Shown here piece by piece: positions 6,204 to 12,413 of a DNA stretch of 12,413 nucleotides; position 1 is the first letter of the stretch, and each line of letters opens with the position of its first letter. The notes beneath the pieces were generated by a model. It saw only the letters and a list, made by a program, of their open reading frames with translations. It was not told the DNA's origin and did not search any database. The DNA comes from Pseudomonadaceae bacterium (lineage in GTDB: Bacteria > Pseudomonadota > Alphaproteobacteria > UBA2136 > UBA6156): contig CANHVX010000018.1 of assembly GCA_947464215.1 (NCBI GenBank), positions 1-12,413 of the forward strand, written 5' to 3'. The position numbers were made by a program, and so were the translations under genes.

Positions 6204-6206
6204 CAT

Positions 6207-6413
6207 ATGCACATCATTGTCATCCGCCACGGCCAAACCACGGGCGATGTGGAAGACCGCTATGGCGGGGCCTATGATGATGCGCTCTCGCCCGAAGGCG
6301 AAGCGCAGGTGAGGCAGTTGGCCGAGGAGTTGGCGGGCAAAGGCATGCAGCAGATTTACACCAGCCCCCTGCAGCGTGCTGAGCAAACCGCACAGGGTGT
6401 CATGAGCGTTTAA
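6207..6413 (+). pseudogene. Histidine phosphatase (phosphoglycerate mutase-like), 3'-truncated
   Basis: The first 63 residues are a good histidine phosphatase N-terminus: HIIVIRHGQTTGDVEDRYGG carries the RHG catalytic motif (RHG at 7-9). LSPEGEAQVRQLAEEL and IYTSPLQRAEQTAQ, with the conserved Ser-Pro-Leu-x-Arg, follow. Family members are about 190-210 aa, but this frame ends after 68 residues (…GVMSV, TAA at 6411-6413), where the sequence becomes the dprA 3' end. The gene has lost its second catalytic histidine and is very likely non-functional. Its start is 3 bp after the reductase stop, with GAGG upstream, so it was the third gene of that operon before being cut at the junction. Confidence 0.85.
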
Positions 6414-7549
6414 GCAGAAACCCCGCGCCGCCAGCGCCCATCGGCGTCGCGGGTGGCGTGGCCGTCAAGCTCCAGTTCCACCAGCAGGGCGTTGGCTTCG
6501 GCTTCACTTAGGCCGGTTTGGCGCAGCAGTTCGTCAAAGGTGGCGGGCACGTGGCCAAGCAGGGCAAACAGGCGGGTGCGGGCGGGCGGGGTTTCAAGGC
6601 CCAGCGGGGCTTCTGGCAACGCCATGGGGTCATCTAGGGGGGCGAGTCCTTCATCGTCAAACAGGTTGGCTTGGGGCGAGTAACGCACCAGGTAGGGCGC
6701 GGCCGAGTGCGGCAGCTGCGGCAGAATATCGGCGGCATGTTCTACCAAGGCCGCGCCGTTTTTCAGCAGCCAGTTGGGGCCGCTGCTGCGCTGGTCGCTG
6801 GGCGTGCCGGGCACGGCCCATACTTCGCGTCCGTAGCCCAGCGCGCACTCCGCCGTAATCAGGCTGCCGCTGTGGCGGGTGGCTTCGCTCACCACCACAC
6901 CCACACTCAGCCCGGCAATAATGCGGTTGCGCTGCGGGAAGAGGCTGGCGGTGGGCACCATGCCCCACGGCTGTTCACTTACCACGCAGCCGTGTTCAAT
7001 AATGCGCCCACGCAGGGCGGCATTTTCCGGCGGATAAATATGGTCAACGCCGCCGGCCACCACAGCAATGGTGGGGCTGCCCGCAAGCAGCGCACCTTCA
7101 TGCGCGGCGGTGTCAATGCCGCGCGCCAGCCCGCTGGTGATGCACACACCTGCCCGCGCCAAATCGGTGGCCAGCGTGCGTGTCCAGGCCAGGCCTGCGG
7201 CGCTGGCGCTGCGGTTGCCCACAATGGCCACTTGGCGGCGCGCAAGGTGCGCAACATCGCCTAAAACCGAGAGCACAATCGGTGCATCCGGCAACTCGCG
7301 CAACGCAGCGGGGTAAGTGTCATCGCCGTAAAACACAAGGCTGGCCTTGGCGTTGTGCAGCATGTCCAGCTCGCGTTGAAGCAGCGTATCCGAGCACAGA
7401 GAAAATTTTTCACTCGCCCAAACACCGCAGGCATCAAGGGCATTCAACGCCGTTGCATAACGTCGCATCAGTTTATGAAATGTTTTTGGCCCGATATTTT
7501 GCGTGCGGATAATGCGGAGTTTCGCCAGGTTTTCTGCAGATATTTTCAT
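6410..7549 (-). CDS. dprA: DNA processing protein DprA
   Basis: The 379-aa protein is a full-length DprA/Smf. This protein binds single-stranded DNA entering during natural transformation and loads RecA. The Rossmann-like core runs from about residue 60 to 285, with GNRSAS (111-116), SGLARGIDTAAHEGAL (139-154), FPQRNRIIAGLS (204-215) and SGSLITA (227-233). The C-terminal winged-helix domain (about 322-377) is present. The 3' end overlaps the last bases of the truncated phosphatase frame by 3-4 bp on the opposite strand. Residues about 352-376 are encoded by the right copy of the 74-bp repeat. The C-terminus may therefore be an element-supplied replacement that keeps the protein intact. The start at 7549 has no Shine-Dalgarno and a -10-like hexamer 7 nt upstream. 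Confidence 0.95.
   Translation of the reverse strand: MKISAENLAKLRIIRTQNIGPKTFHKLMRRYATALNALDACGVWASEKFSLCSDTLLQRELDMLHNAKASLVFYGDDTYPAALRELPDAPIVLSVLGDVAHLARRQVAIVGNRSASAAGLAWTRTLATDLARAGVCITSGLARGIDTAAHEGALLAGSPTIAVVAGGVDHIYPPENAALRGRIIEHGCVVSEQPWGMVPTASLFPQRNRIIAGLSVGVVVSEATRHSGSLITAECALGYGREVWAVPGTPSDQRSSGPNWLLKNGAALVEHAADILPQLPHSAAPYLVRYSPQANLFDDEGLAPLDDPMALPEAPLGLETPPARTRLFALLGHVPATFDELLRQTGLSEAEANALLVELELDGHATRDADGRWRRGVSA
6424..6497. repeat. 74-bp direct repeat, right copy, inside dprA
   Basis: Exact match to 4403-4476. It covers roughly codons 351-376 of the intact dprA, up to about 12 bp before the stop codon. Confidence 0.95.
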
Positions 7550-7556
7550 AGTTCAG

Positions 7557-7585
7557 ATGCTAGCAAATGTTCACAATTATGTCAC
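7557..7585 (-). promoter_or_regulatory. Putative dprA promoter, leaderless arrangement
   Basis: On the minus strand GTGACA (7585-7580) and TAGCAT (7562-7557) are separated by 17 bp. The -10 ends 7 nt before the dprA ATG at 7549, so the transcript would start at the ATG. No Shine-Dalgarno is present. Confidence 0.4.
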
Positions 7586-7686
7586 ACACCATCTGCGGCA
7601 TTGCAGCACAAAAAGGCAGTATGTCTTCTAATGGCGGCGCGGCTGTGCGTAACATGCGTTTAGTAAACAAAGGAACGAATGAAGTC

Positions 7687-8580
7687 ATGCCCGCTGTTGT
7701 TATTACTGTCGCACAACAAAAAGGAGGCGTAGGTAAATCTACGCTTGCTGCGCACCTTGCCGTCGCATTTGCCCAGCAAGGGTATTCCACCATGCTGTTC
7801 GACACCGACCCCCAGGGCACCTGCACCCACTGGCACGCCCAGCGTAAAAAGGGCGATATCGGCCTGGTCGCCACATCCGGCTGGCGCCTGACGCGCGACT
7901 TGTCGATGGCGCGCGAGAGCAACGATATTATCGTGATAGACACCCCACCCCACGCCGAGATGGATATCAAGGTCAGCGTCCGCGCGGCCGATATGGTGCT
8001 GGTGCCCATCCAACCAAGCCCCGCCGATGTATGGGCGGTGCGCGAAACCTTTAATACCATCAGCGGCGAGAGCCGGCAGTGCATGGTGGTGCTGAACCGT
8101 GTGGTTCACCGCGCCAACATCACGGAAGAAACAAAACAAAAACTGATGCAACTCGAAATTCCGGTCGCCGAACAAGAAATCGGTAACCGCGTCCTGTTTG
8201 CCGCCAGCATGGAAAGTGGTCTCACCGTGCTGGATGGCTTTGCCAACCCGAGCCAGATTGAAATCACCAATTTGGTGCGTGGTCTTGCGGCAAAACTTGG
8301 GCTTACCTTCAAGGGTAAGTCGTCCAGCTCTAAGTCAGAGCCGGTGAGCACATCCCCCTCAACCCCTGAAGAAGGACATAACAACATGGTAGTCAAAAAG
8401 AAGGCCGTTGCTAAAAAGCCGGCCGCCAAGAAGCCAGCTGCTAAGAAGCCGGCCGCTAAAAAGGTAGTGAAAAAAGCTGCTCCTAAAAAGAAGGCCGCAG
8501 TAAAGAAGGTTGCTGTCAAAAAGCCAGCCGCCAAGAAGCCAGCTGCCAAAAAAGCAGCTCCAGCCAAAAAAGCCGCCTAG
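7687..8580 (+). CDS. Orphan ParA-type ATPase with a histone H1-like lysine/alanine/proline tail
   Basis: The 297-aa product has a ParA/MinD-family ATPase domain (about residues 1-208). It contains the deviant Walker A KGGVGKST (12-19), the A' motif DTDPQG (39-44) and Walker B IIVIDTPP (81-88). A Ser/Pro-rich linker (about 211-232) leads to a strongly basic tail of KKPAA/KKAAP units (234-297), like bacterial H1-type nucleoid proteins. ParA ATPases position plasmids, chromosomes or protein complexes by ATP-dependent binding to DNA. A permanent basic tail could add constitutive DNA affinity. No parB or parS site is seen nearby. The ATG at 7687 was chosen because the fold begins there and AGGA lies 12 nt upstream. 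The open frame extends back to 7567 but has no domain there. A terminator follows at 8602-8629. Confidence 0.88.
   Translation: MPAVVITVAQQKGGVGKSTLAAHLAVAFAQQGYSTMLFDTDPQGTCTHWHAQRKKGDIGLVATSGWRLTRDLSMARESNDIIVIDTPPHAEMDIKVSVRAADMVLVPIQPSPADVWAVRETFNTISGESRQCMVVLNRVVHRANITEETKQKLMQLEIPVAEQEIGNRVLFAASMESGLTVLDGFANPSQIEITNLVRGLAAKLGLTFKGKSSSSKSEPVSTSPSTPEEGHNNMVVKKKAVAKKPAAKKPAAKKPAAKKVVKKAAPKKKAAVKKVAVKKPAAKKPAAKKAAPAKKAA
8386..8580 (+). CDS. Possible separately translated 64-aa histone H1-like protein (internal in-frame start)
   Basis: An in-frame ATG at 8386, codon 234 of the ParA-like gene, lies exactly where the basic tail begins. It is preceded by GAAGGA (8371-8376) with 9 nt spacing, a better Shine-Dalgarno than the one before the full-length start. 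The product would be almost only Lys, Ala, Pro and Val, matching stand-alone H1-like nucleoid proteins. The gene could thus make both a fusion protein and a free tail. It could also be a chance start, or the two genes may have merged by loss of a stop codon. Positioning and ribosome site are seen directly; separate expression is inferred. Confidence 0.45.
   Translation: MVVKKKAVAKKPAAKKPAAKKPAAKKVVKKAAPKKKAAVKKVAVKKPAAKKPAAKKAAPAKKAA
8413..8547 (+). repeat. KKPAA-coding 15-bp tandem units, two clusters
   Basis: Three tandem units encode KKPAA at 8413-8457 and two more lie at 8518-8547. The third-position changes between units (CCG/CCA, GCC/GCT) show the peptide repeat is kept while the DNA drifts. 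Lys-Lys-Pro-Ala-Ala repeats are typical of bacterial H1-like tails and prone to copy-number change. Confidence 0.8.
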
Positions 8581-8601
8581 TTTAGGTTGCTTTTTGCAAA
8601 C

Positions 8602-8629
8602 CACCGGCCGCAAGGCCGGTGTTTTTTTT
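8602..8629 (+). terminator. Rho-independent terminator after the ParA-like gene
   Basis: CACCGGCC (8602-8609) pairs with GGCCGGTG (8614-8621) around a GCAA tetraloop, followed by eight T (8622-8629). It lies 21 bp after the ParA stop and abuts the stop codon of the convergent epimerase gene. Confidence 0.92.
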
Positions 8630-9479
8630 ATGTCAATAGATGGGTCAGGGTAGGCTGTATATCGGGCTGATGCCACGCAAAGCCATGCTGCAAAAGCACG
8701 GTGGGCCGCACGGCCGCATCCGTCAGCAAAAGCGAGTGCCCCATGTCGCCAAACAGCAGCCGCACAACGGGTGCGGGCATGGGCAGCAGGGCTGGGCGGC
8801 CAAGGGCGTGGGCCAGGGCGCGGGTAAAATCGCGGTTGGTGGTGGGGTGGGGGGCCACCAGGTTTACGGGGCCGGTCAATTCGGGGGTGTGGGCGGCAAA
8901 GGCCAGGGCGCGGGCGGCGTCGGGCAGGCTTATCCAGCTCATGCGCTGGGTGCCGGGGCCCAAGGGGCCGCCCAGGCCAAACCGGAAGGGCGGCAGCATG
9001 CGGGCCAGGGCACCACCATGGGGTGCCAGCACCACCCCCAGCCGCGCAAACACGCAGCGGGTGCGTGGTAACGGGGGGAAGGTTTCCAGTTGGCGGCAGA
9101 GTTGCGCCGCAAAGCCACTGCCGGCGGGCGAGAGTTCATCGGCGCCATCGGGGTAGGTGTGGGTGTCACCATAAAAACCAATGGCGCTGGCAATCACACA
9201 TACCTGCGGGGGGCGTTTAAGTGTCGCGAGGGCGCGGTACAGGCTTTCAACTCCCGCGCTGCGTTCGGCCAGCATGGTGGCTTTAAAGGTGCGGGTCCAG
9301 CGGGCCGATATATTCCGCCCTGCCAAGTGGAACACGCCATCGGCGCCATCCAGCGGGCTCCAGTCAAATCCGTCGGGGGTGCGCAGAACGGGCCGCAGCG
9401 TGTGGCCTTCGCGTTGCAGATGGGCGGCCAACGCACGCCCGATAAACCCATGGGAACCGCTTATTGCATAAATCGCCAT
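8628..9479 (-). CDS. TIGR01777 family epimerase (YfcH/SDR39U1-like)
   Basis: The 283-aa protein is an atypical short-chain dehydrogenase of the TIGR01777 group. An NAD(P)-binding Rossmann motif, GSHGFIGRAL, is at residues 7-16. VFHLAGRNISARWT (about 49-62) and SAIGFYGD follow, then the diagnostic RLGVVLAPHGGALARMLPPF and GLGGPLGPGTQRMSWI. The C-terminus matches the DUF1731 end (LLFGDMGHSLLLTDAAVRP). Family members are widespread, and their substrate is generally unknown, though a nucleotide-sugar epimerase role is often assumed. The ATG at 9479 is chosen over one at 9590 because the fold starts immediately after it and the extension is unlike the family. No Shine-Dalgarno is seen. It converges on the ParA-like gene and is divergent from the diguanylate cyclase gene. 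Confidence 0.9.
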   Translation of the reverse strand: MAIYAISGSHGFIGRALAAHLQREGHTLRPVLRTPDGFDWSPLDGADGVFHLAGRNISARWTRTFKATMLAERSAGVESLYRALATLKRPPQVCVIASAIGFYGDTHTYPDGADELSPAGSGFAAQLCRQLETFPPLPRTRCVFARLGVVLAPHGGALARMLPPFRFGLGGPLGPGTQRMSWISLPDAARALAFAAHTPELTGPVNLVAPHPTTNRDFTRALAHALGRPALLPMPAPVVRLLFGDMGHSLLLTDAAVRPTVLLQHGFAWHQPDIQPTLTHLLT

Positions 9480-9485
9480 ACGCGC

Positions 9486-9515
9486 AGCATAAGCCACAAC
9501 TGCCCAATCCGTCCA
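9486..9515 (-). promoter_or_regulatory. Putative epimerase promoter, leaderless arrangement
   Basis: On the minus strand TGGACG (9515-9510) and TATGCT (9491-9486) are separated by 18 bp, and the -10 ends 6 nt before the ATG at 9479. The match to consensus is moderate. Confidence 0.3.
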
Positions 9516-9536
9516 CAGTTGGGTGAACACAGAGTC

Positions 9537-9565
9537 TTGCCTAAGCCGCGCAGCCGCCATAGAGT
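9537..9565 (+). promoter_or_regulatory. Putative diguanylate cyclase promoter, leaderless arrangement
   Basis: TTGCCT (9537-9542) and TAGAGT (9560-9565) are 17 bp apart, and the -10 ends 7 nt before the ATG at 9573. It closely resembles the recN promoter candidate (TTGCCC-17-TAGATT). Confidence 0.42.
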
Positions 9566-9572
9566 GTGGGGT

Positions 9573-10352
9573 ATGAAAACGCTTGTGCAACGCTACATTA
9601 TACCTTTAGCAACAACTGGGGCGGTGGGTGTGGCCTTGGCGGTGGTGGCCAATCCGCTTTTGGGGTTGGGGGTGTCCTTTTTGGGGATGCTCGCCCTGGC
9701 CTATTTGCTTGTGCAGGCCGATGCCCGCCTCATCATGCAGCTGCGCCAGAACATCGAGAAGGTGGAATCCGGCGTGATGCCCGAGGCCATCACCACGCCG
9801 CGTGCCGATGAACTTGGCACCCTCACGGCCGCCGTCAACCGCATGGGCAAGCACGACAAAGCCACGCAGCAAGCCAACACCGACCCTCTCACGGGCCTGG
9901 CCAACCGCCGTGGTGTGCTGGCCAAACTGGAAGGCGCGTTCAAGCGCCAGCAGGGTCTTTCGTTGTTCTACATAGATCTCGACAAATTCAAGCCCATCAA
10001 CGACCAATACGGCCACGAAATGGGCGACGCCGTGCTGATGAAAGTGTCCGAGCTGATGCAATCCTGCGTGCGCGAGAACGACACTGTGGCACGCCTGGGC
10101 GGCGATGAATTCCTGATTGTATTTTTCGGCCTGACCGATACCGCCCTCATCGAAGAGCGCGCCAAAAAGCTGCTCGAGATGCTGAACGAGCCGATGTGGG
10201 TGAACGATGTGCGCGTCAAAATCGGTGGCAGCATTGGCATCACGGTGGCGCCAAAAGATGGCGCAACGGTCGAGGCGCTCATGCAAGCCGCCGATGAAAC
10301 GATGTATGCGGTGAAGAAGGCTGGCCGTAACGCGTATAAGTTTTATAGCTAG
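9573..10352 (+). CDS. Membrane-anchored diguanylate cyclase (GGDEF)
   Basis: The 259-aa protein has a short N-terminal membrane anchor of two hydrophobic segments (about residues 9-27 and 29-48). A HAMP-like linker (about 50-92) leads to a GGDEF domain (about 100-259). TDPLTGLANRRG (103-114) starts the domain, and DLDKFKPINDQYGHEMGD (135-152) binds metal and substrate. The active loop is an intact GGDEF (176-180). RxxD (167-170) precedes it by five residues, the usual product-inhibition site. It should therefore make cyclic di-GMP from two GTP and be inhibited by its product. There is no extracytoplasmic sensor domain, so its input is unclear. ATG 9573 is the start that includes the anchor; GTG 9566 in another frame is not used. 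It lies 25 bp before bamD and may be co-transcribed with it. Confidence 0.92.
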   Translation: MKTLVQRYIIPLATTGAVGVALAVVANPLLGLGVSFLGMLALAYLLVQADARLIMQLRQNIEKVESGVMPEAITTPRADELGTLTAAVNRMGKHDKATQQANTDPLTGLANRRGVLAKLEGAFKRQQGLSLFYIDLDKFKPINDQYGHEMGDAVLMKVSELMQSCVRENDTVARLGGDEFLIVFFGLTDTALIEERAKKLLEMLNEPMWVNDVRVKIGGSIGITVAPKDGATVEALMQAADETMYAVKKAGRNAYKFYS

Positions 10353-10377
10353 AGTGGTGGGGCAGGGGGGCAACGCA

Positions 10378-11187
10378 ATGAAAACATGGCTGGCGGTATG
10401 TGGGGTGGCGGTGGTGGTGGCCGGGTGCGCGGGTACACCCACCGAGGGCGAACTCACGGGCACCGTGGGCAGCCTGTATAACGACGGCATGGATGCCCTC
10501 GGGGAAAAACGCTACGAAAAGGCGGTGCATTACTTCTCCGAGCTCGAGCGCCAATATCCCTACAGCGGCTGGGCCACCAAAGCCCAAATCATGGAAGGCT
10601 ACGCTCAGTTTCAGCAGGGCAACCACGAAGAGTCCAACGTCACGTTGGAACGCTTCATTCGCATGCATCCGGGCCACCCGCAGCTGCCCTATGCGTATTA
10701 CTTGAAGGGCCTGAATCATTATAACCGCCTCACCGATGTGATGCGCGACCAAGAGCAAACCCGCAAAGCGCGCGATGCCTTTGCCGAGGTGGTGAACCGC
10801 TTCCCCGAAAGCACCTACGCCGCCGACGCCAAGCTGAAGCTCACCCTGTGCGACGACCACTTGGCCGGACGCGAGATGGTGGTGGGCCGTTTTTATCTGA
10901 AGCAGCAGCAGTATTTGCCCGCCATCAACCGCTTCCGTGCCGTGGTGAAAGAGTATCAGAAAAGTGCGCAAACGCCTGAAGCGCTCTACCGCCTCACCGA
11001 AGCCTACATGGCGCTGGGCGTGAACGATGAAGCGCAACGCGCCGCCAGTATTCTGGGCTACAATTATCCGGCCTCCGAATGGTATGAGAAGGCCTATAAT
11101 CTGCTGACCGAGCAAAATCTGGCACCCAAAGGCCAGAAGGATAGCTGGGCGAAAAAACTGGCGCGTGGCTTTGCCGATATGTTCTAG
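10378..11187 (+). CDS. bamD: Outer membrane assembly lipoprotein BamD
   Basis: The 269-aa precursor has a lipoprotein signal peptide with lipobox VAGC, so Cys17 becomes the lipidated N-terminus. The mature part is a run of tetratricopeptide-like repeats. LYNDGMDALGEKRYEKAVHYF is cited here by its first unit, LYNDGMDALGEKRYEKA (about 33-49). YPYSGWATKAQIMEGYAQFQQG, near 62-83, contains the family's P-(Y/F)-S-x-x-A-x-x-A-Q pattern. BamD (YfiO/ComL) is an essential partner of BamA in inserting beta-barrel proteins into the outer membrane, from the periplasmic side. The ATG at 10378 is favoured over 10354 because it gives the clean signal peptide and has a G-rich ribosome site upstream. It lies between the cyclase gene and recN, and bamD-recN adjacency is a frequent alphaproteobacterial arrangement. 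Confidence 0.93.
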   Translation: MKTWLAVCGVAVVVAGCAGTPTEGELTGTVGSLYNDGMDALGEKRYEKAVHYFSELERQYPYSGWATKAQIMEGYAQFQQGNHEESNVTLERFIRMHPGHPQLPYAYYLKGLNHYNRLTDVMRDQEQTRKARDAFAEVVNRFPESTYAADAKLKLTLCDDHLAGREMVVGRFYLKQQQYLPAINRFRAVVKEYQKSAQTPEALYRLTEAYMALGVNDEAQRAASILGYNYPASEWYEKAYNLLTEQNLAPKGQKDSWAKKLARGFADMF

Positions 11188-11205
11188 TTGGGCCTAAGTG
11201 CGTCC

Positions 11206-11234
11206 TTGCCCGCGGGGCCAAAAACAGCTAGATT
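11206..11234 (+). promoter_or_regulatory. Putative recN promoter
   Basis: TTGCCC (11206-11211) and TAGATT (11229-11234) are separated by 17 bp in the 92-bp gap after bamD. The predicted start near 11241 gives a leader of about 39 nt containing the recN ribosome site. No obvious LexA-type box was seen. Confidence 0.4.
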
Positions 11235-11279
11235 TGTGCCATTCATAAGCCATAAACAACGGGAACAGGGGGGCCGCGC

Positions 11280-12413
11280 GTGCTCACCACGCTCACCATT
11301 CGCAATATTGCACTTATTGCCGCCGAAGAATTAAATCTGTCGGCCGGGTTCCATGCCCTCACCGGCGAAACGGGCGCGGGCAAATCGCTGCTGCTCGATG
11401 CCTTGGGCCTAGCGCTCGGGGCTCGGGCCGAGTCTGGGCTTGTGCGCCATGGCGAAGCCAGCGCCGATGTTACGGCCCACGTGGTGCCCGCCCACACACC
11501 CGCCTTGCAACAGGTGTTGGAAGAACATGGCTTGGCGCGGGAAGAGGGCGGGCTTACGCTGCGCCGCCATATCAAGCGGGAAGGGCCCAGCAAGGCCTGG
11601 GTGAATGGCACGCCGGTGCCCGTGGCCGTGCTGGCCGAATTGGCCGAGCATGTGGTCGATGTGCAGGCCCAGCACGCGCACCACGCGCTGTTGCAGCCCA
11701 CCCAGCAGCGCGATATGGCCGATGCCTTGGCGGGCCTCATGCCCCTGCGCAGCCAAACGGCGCACGCCCACACAGAATGGCAGCGGGCGCACCAGCAGGC
11801 CGAAGAGGCCGCCGCACGGCTGCATCAGGCGCAGGCCGAAGCCGAAACCGTGGCCCGCTGGCGCGCAGAGCTCGACGAGCTGGCCTACCAAGAAGGCGAA
11901 GAAATAACGCTGGCCGCCCAGCGCACGCGGCTTCAGCATTTCACGCAGCTGCACGCCAGCATGGTGCAGGCCGATGAGGCGCTGTCCAATCCCACCAGCG
12001 GCAGCGTGGCTACGTTGCGGGCGGCGGCACGGGCGGTGGCACAGGCGGCCAAAATCGATGAAACATTGGCGCCCCTCGCCACCCAACTCGAAAGTGCCCG
12101 CAACGAGGTCGAAGATGCCGCGCACACCACCGCACGCGCCTTGGGCGGGCTCGAGTCCGAGGGCAGCCTCGAGCAGATCGATGATCGGCTGCACGCGTTA
12201 AAGGCCGCCGCGCGTAAACATCTGTGCACCATCACCGAACTCGGGGCCAAGCAGGCCGAATACGCCGCACATAGCTCGCAGCAGGGCGCGCGGGAAGAGG
12301 CGGCGCATAGCGCAGCCCAAGCCGCCATGGCCGCGCGGCAGGCGTTTATGGCGTGCTGCACACAGCTCACCCAGGCACGCCAGCAGGCGGCTACCACGTG
12401 GGGCCCGGTGCTC
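11280..12413 (+). CDS. recN: DNA repair protein RecN (3' end outside window)
   Basis: An open frame with a GTG start at 11280 runs without a stop to the window edge (378 codons). It encodes LTIRNIALI, then LTGETGAGKSLLLDALGLAL with the Walker A GETGAGKS (about residues 29-36). QHAHHALLQPTQQRDMAD (about 131-148) is the RecN counterpart of the Q-loop region QHxHQxLL. A long Ala/Gln/Glu-rich coiled coil follows. RecN is an SMC-like ATPase acting in double-strand-break repair; the Walker B half is beyond the window. The GTG is supported by a G-rich ribosome site (around 11265-11272) and by the N-terminus matching the family's MLTxLxIxN start. Because the start is GTG and no stop is present, simple ATG-based gene finding would miss it. 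Confidence 0.94.
   Translation, partial: MLTTLTIRNIALIAAEELNLSAGFHALTGETGAGKSLLLDALGLALGARAESGLVRHGEASADVTAHVVPAHTPALQQVLEEHGLAREEGGLTLRRHIKREGPSKAWVNGTPVPVAVLAELAEHVVDVQAQHAHHALLQPTQQRDMADALAGLMPLRSQTAHAHTEWQRAHQQAEEAAARLHQAQAEAETVARWRAELDELAYQEGEEITLAAQRTRLQHFTQLHASMVQADEALSNPTSGSVATLRAAARAVAQAAKIDETLAPLATQLESARNEVEDAAHTTARALGGLESEGSLEQIDDRLHALKAAARKHLCTITELGAKQAEYAAHSSQQGAREEAAHSAAQAAMAARQAFMACCTQLTQARQQAATTWGPVL

Noticed and set aside
6671..7264. Plus-strand open frames opposite dprA
   Set aside because: They are shadows of an intact DprA gene and lack any domain or ribosome site.
8413..8578. CRISPR-like or satellite DNA in the repeat-rich end of the ParA-like gene
   Set aside because: The repetition is at the codon level (KKPAA units) within an open frame, with synonymous drift and no spacers.
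9606..11115. Two long minus-strand open frames opposite the diguanylate cyclase and bamD genes (294 and 278 codons)
   Set aside because: Both are antisense to well-supported genes. Their His/Gly/Gln-rich composition is typical of shadow frames in GC-rich DNA.

Overview
The window looks like a stretch of an alphaproteobacterial chromosome, probably from a poorly characterised or metagenomic lineage. The best clue is the bamD-recN pair at the right end, a common alphaproteobacterial arrangement, next to a dprA gene. The right half (about 6410-12413) is GC-rich with uniform codon use and reads as core genome. The left half (1-6410) is a compositional patchwork with broken genes, repeats and defence-type genes, and reads as an accessory or integration region. 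The lineage call is an inference from gene content.

Left accessory block (1-2871, AT-richer, all on +): the tail of an upstream gene, probably a DNA methyltransferase; a DpnII/MboI-family restriction endonuclease (GATC specificity expected from the family); an unrecognised 217-aa protein; and an XRE helix-turn-helix protein fused to an ImmA/IrrE metallopeptidase. This is a restriction-modification system followed by what looks like a protease-repressor switch and its partner. Next comes a heavily base-paired region (2932-3102) behind a plausible promoter, leading into a four-helix membrane protein (3129-3974).

Integration zone (3975-6497): palindromes and paired TGGACCA repeats lie beside a tRNA-Ile2(CAU)-like gene on the minus strand that lacks its T arm. 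A short fragment of the dprA 3' end follows. A 74-bp exact direct repeat (4403-4476 and 6424-6497) brackets a 2-kb cargo: an aminoglycoside-type nucleotidyltransferase, an AT-rich FAD-dependent geranylgeranyl-reductase-like protein, and a histidine phosphatase cut off at the right junction. The right repeat copy is the 3' end of the intact dprA. The left copy encodes nearly the same DprA C-terminus but has different bases after the repeat. That is the signature expected of an element that inserts at a gene's 3' end and restores it. No integrase is present.

Core part (6410-12413): dprA (minus) is divergent from an orphan ParA-type ATPase (+). The ParA protein carries a 64-residue lysine/alanine/proline tail resembling bacterial histone H1-like proteins. 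An internal in-frame ATG with its own Shine-Dalgarno could make the tail as a separate small protein. A strong terminator follows, then a convergent TIGR01777-type epimerase (minus), a diguanylate cyclase (+), the lipoprotein BamD (+), and RecN (+, GTG start, running off the window end). At four genes (nucleotidyltransferase, dprA, epimerase, diguanylate cyclase) a -10-like hexamer ends 6-7 nt before an ATG that lacks a Shine-Dalgarno, so leaderless transcripts may be common here.
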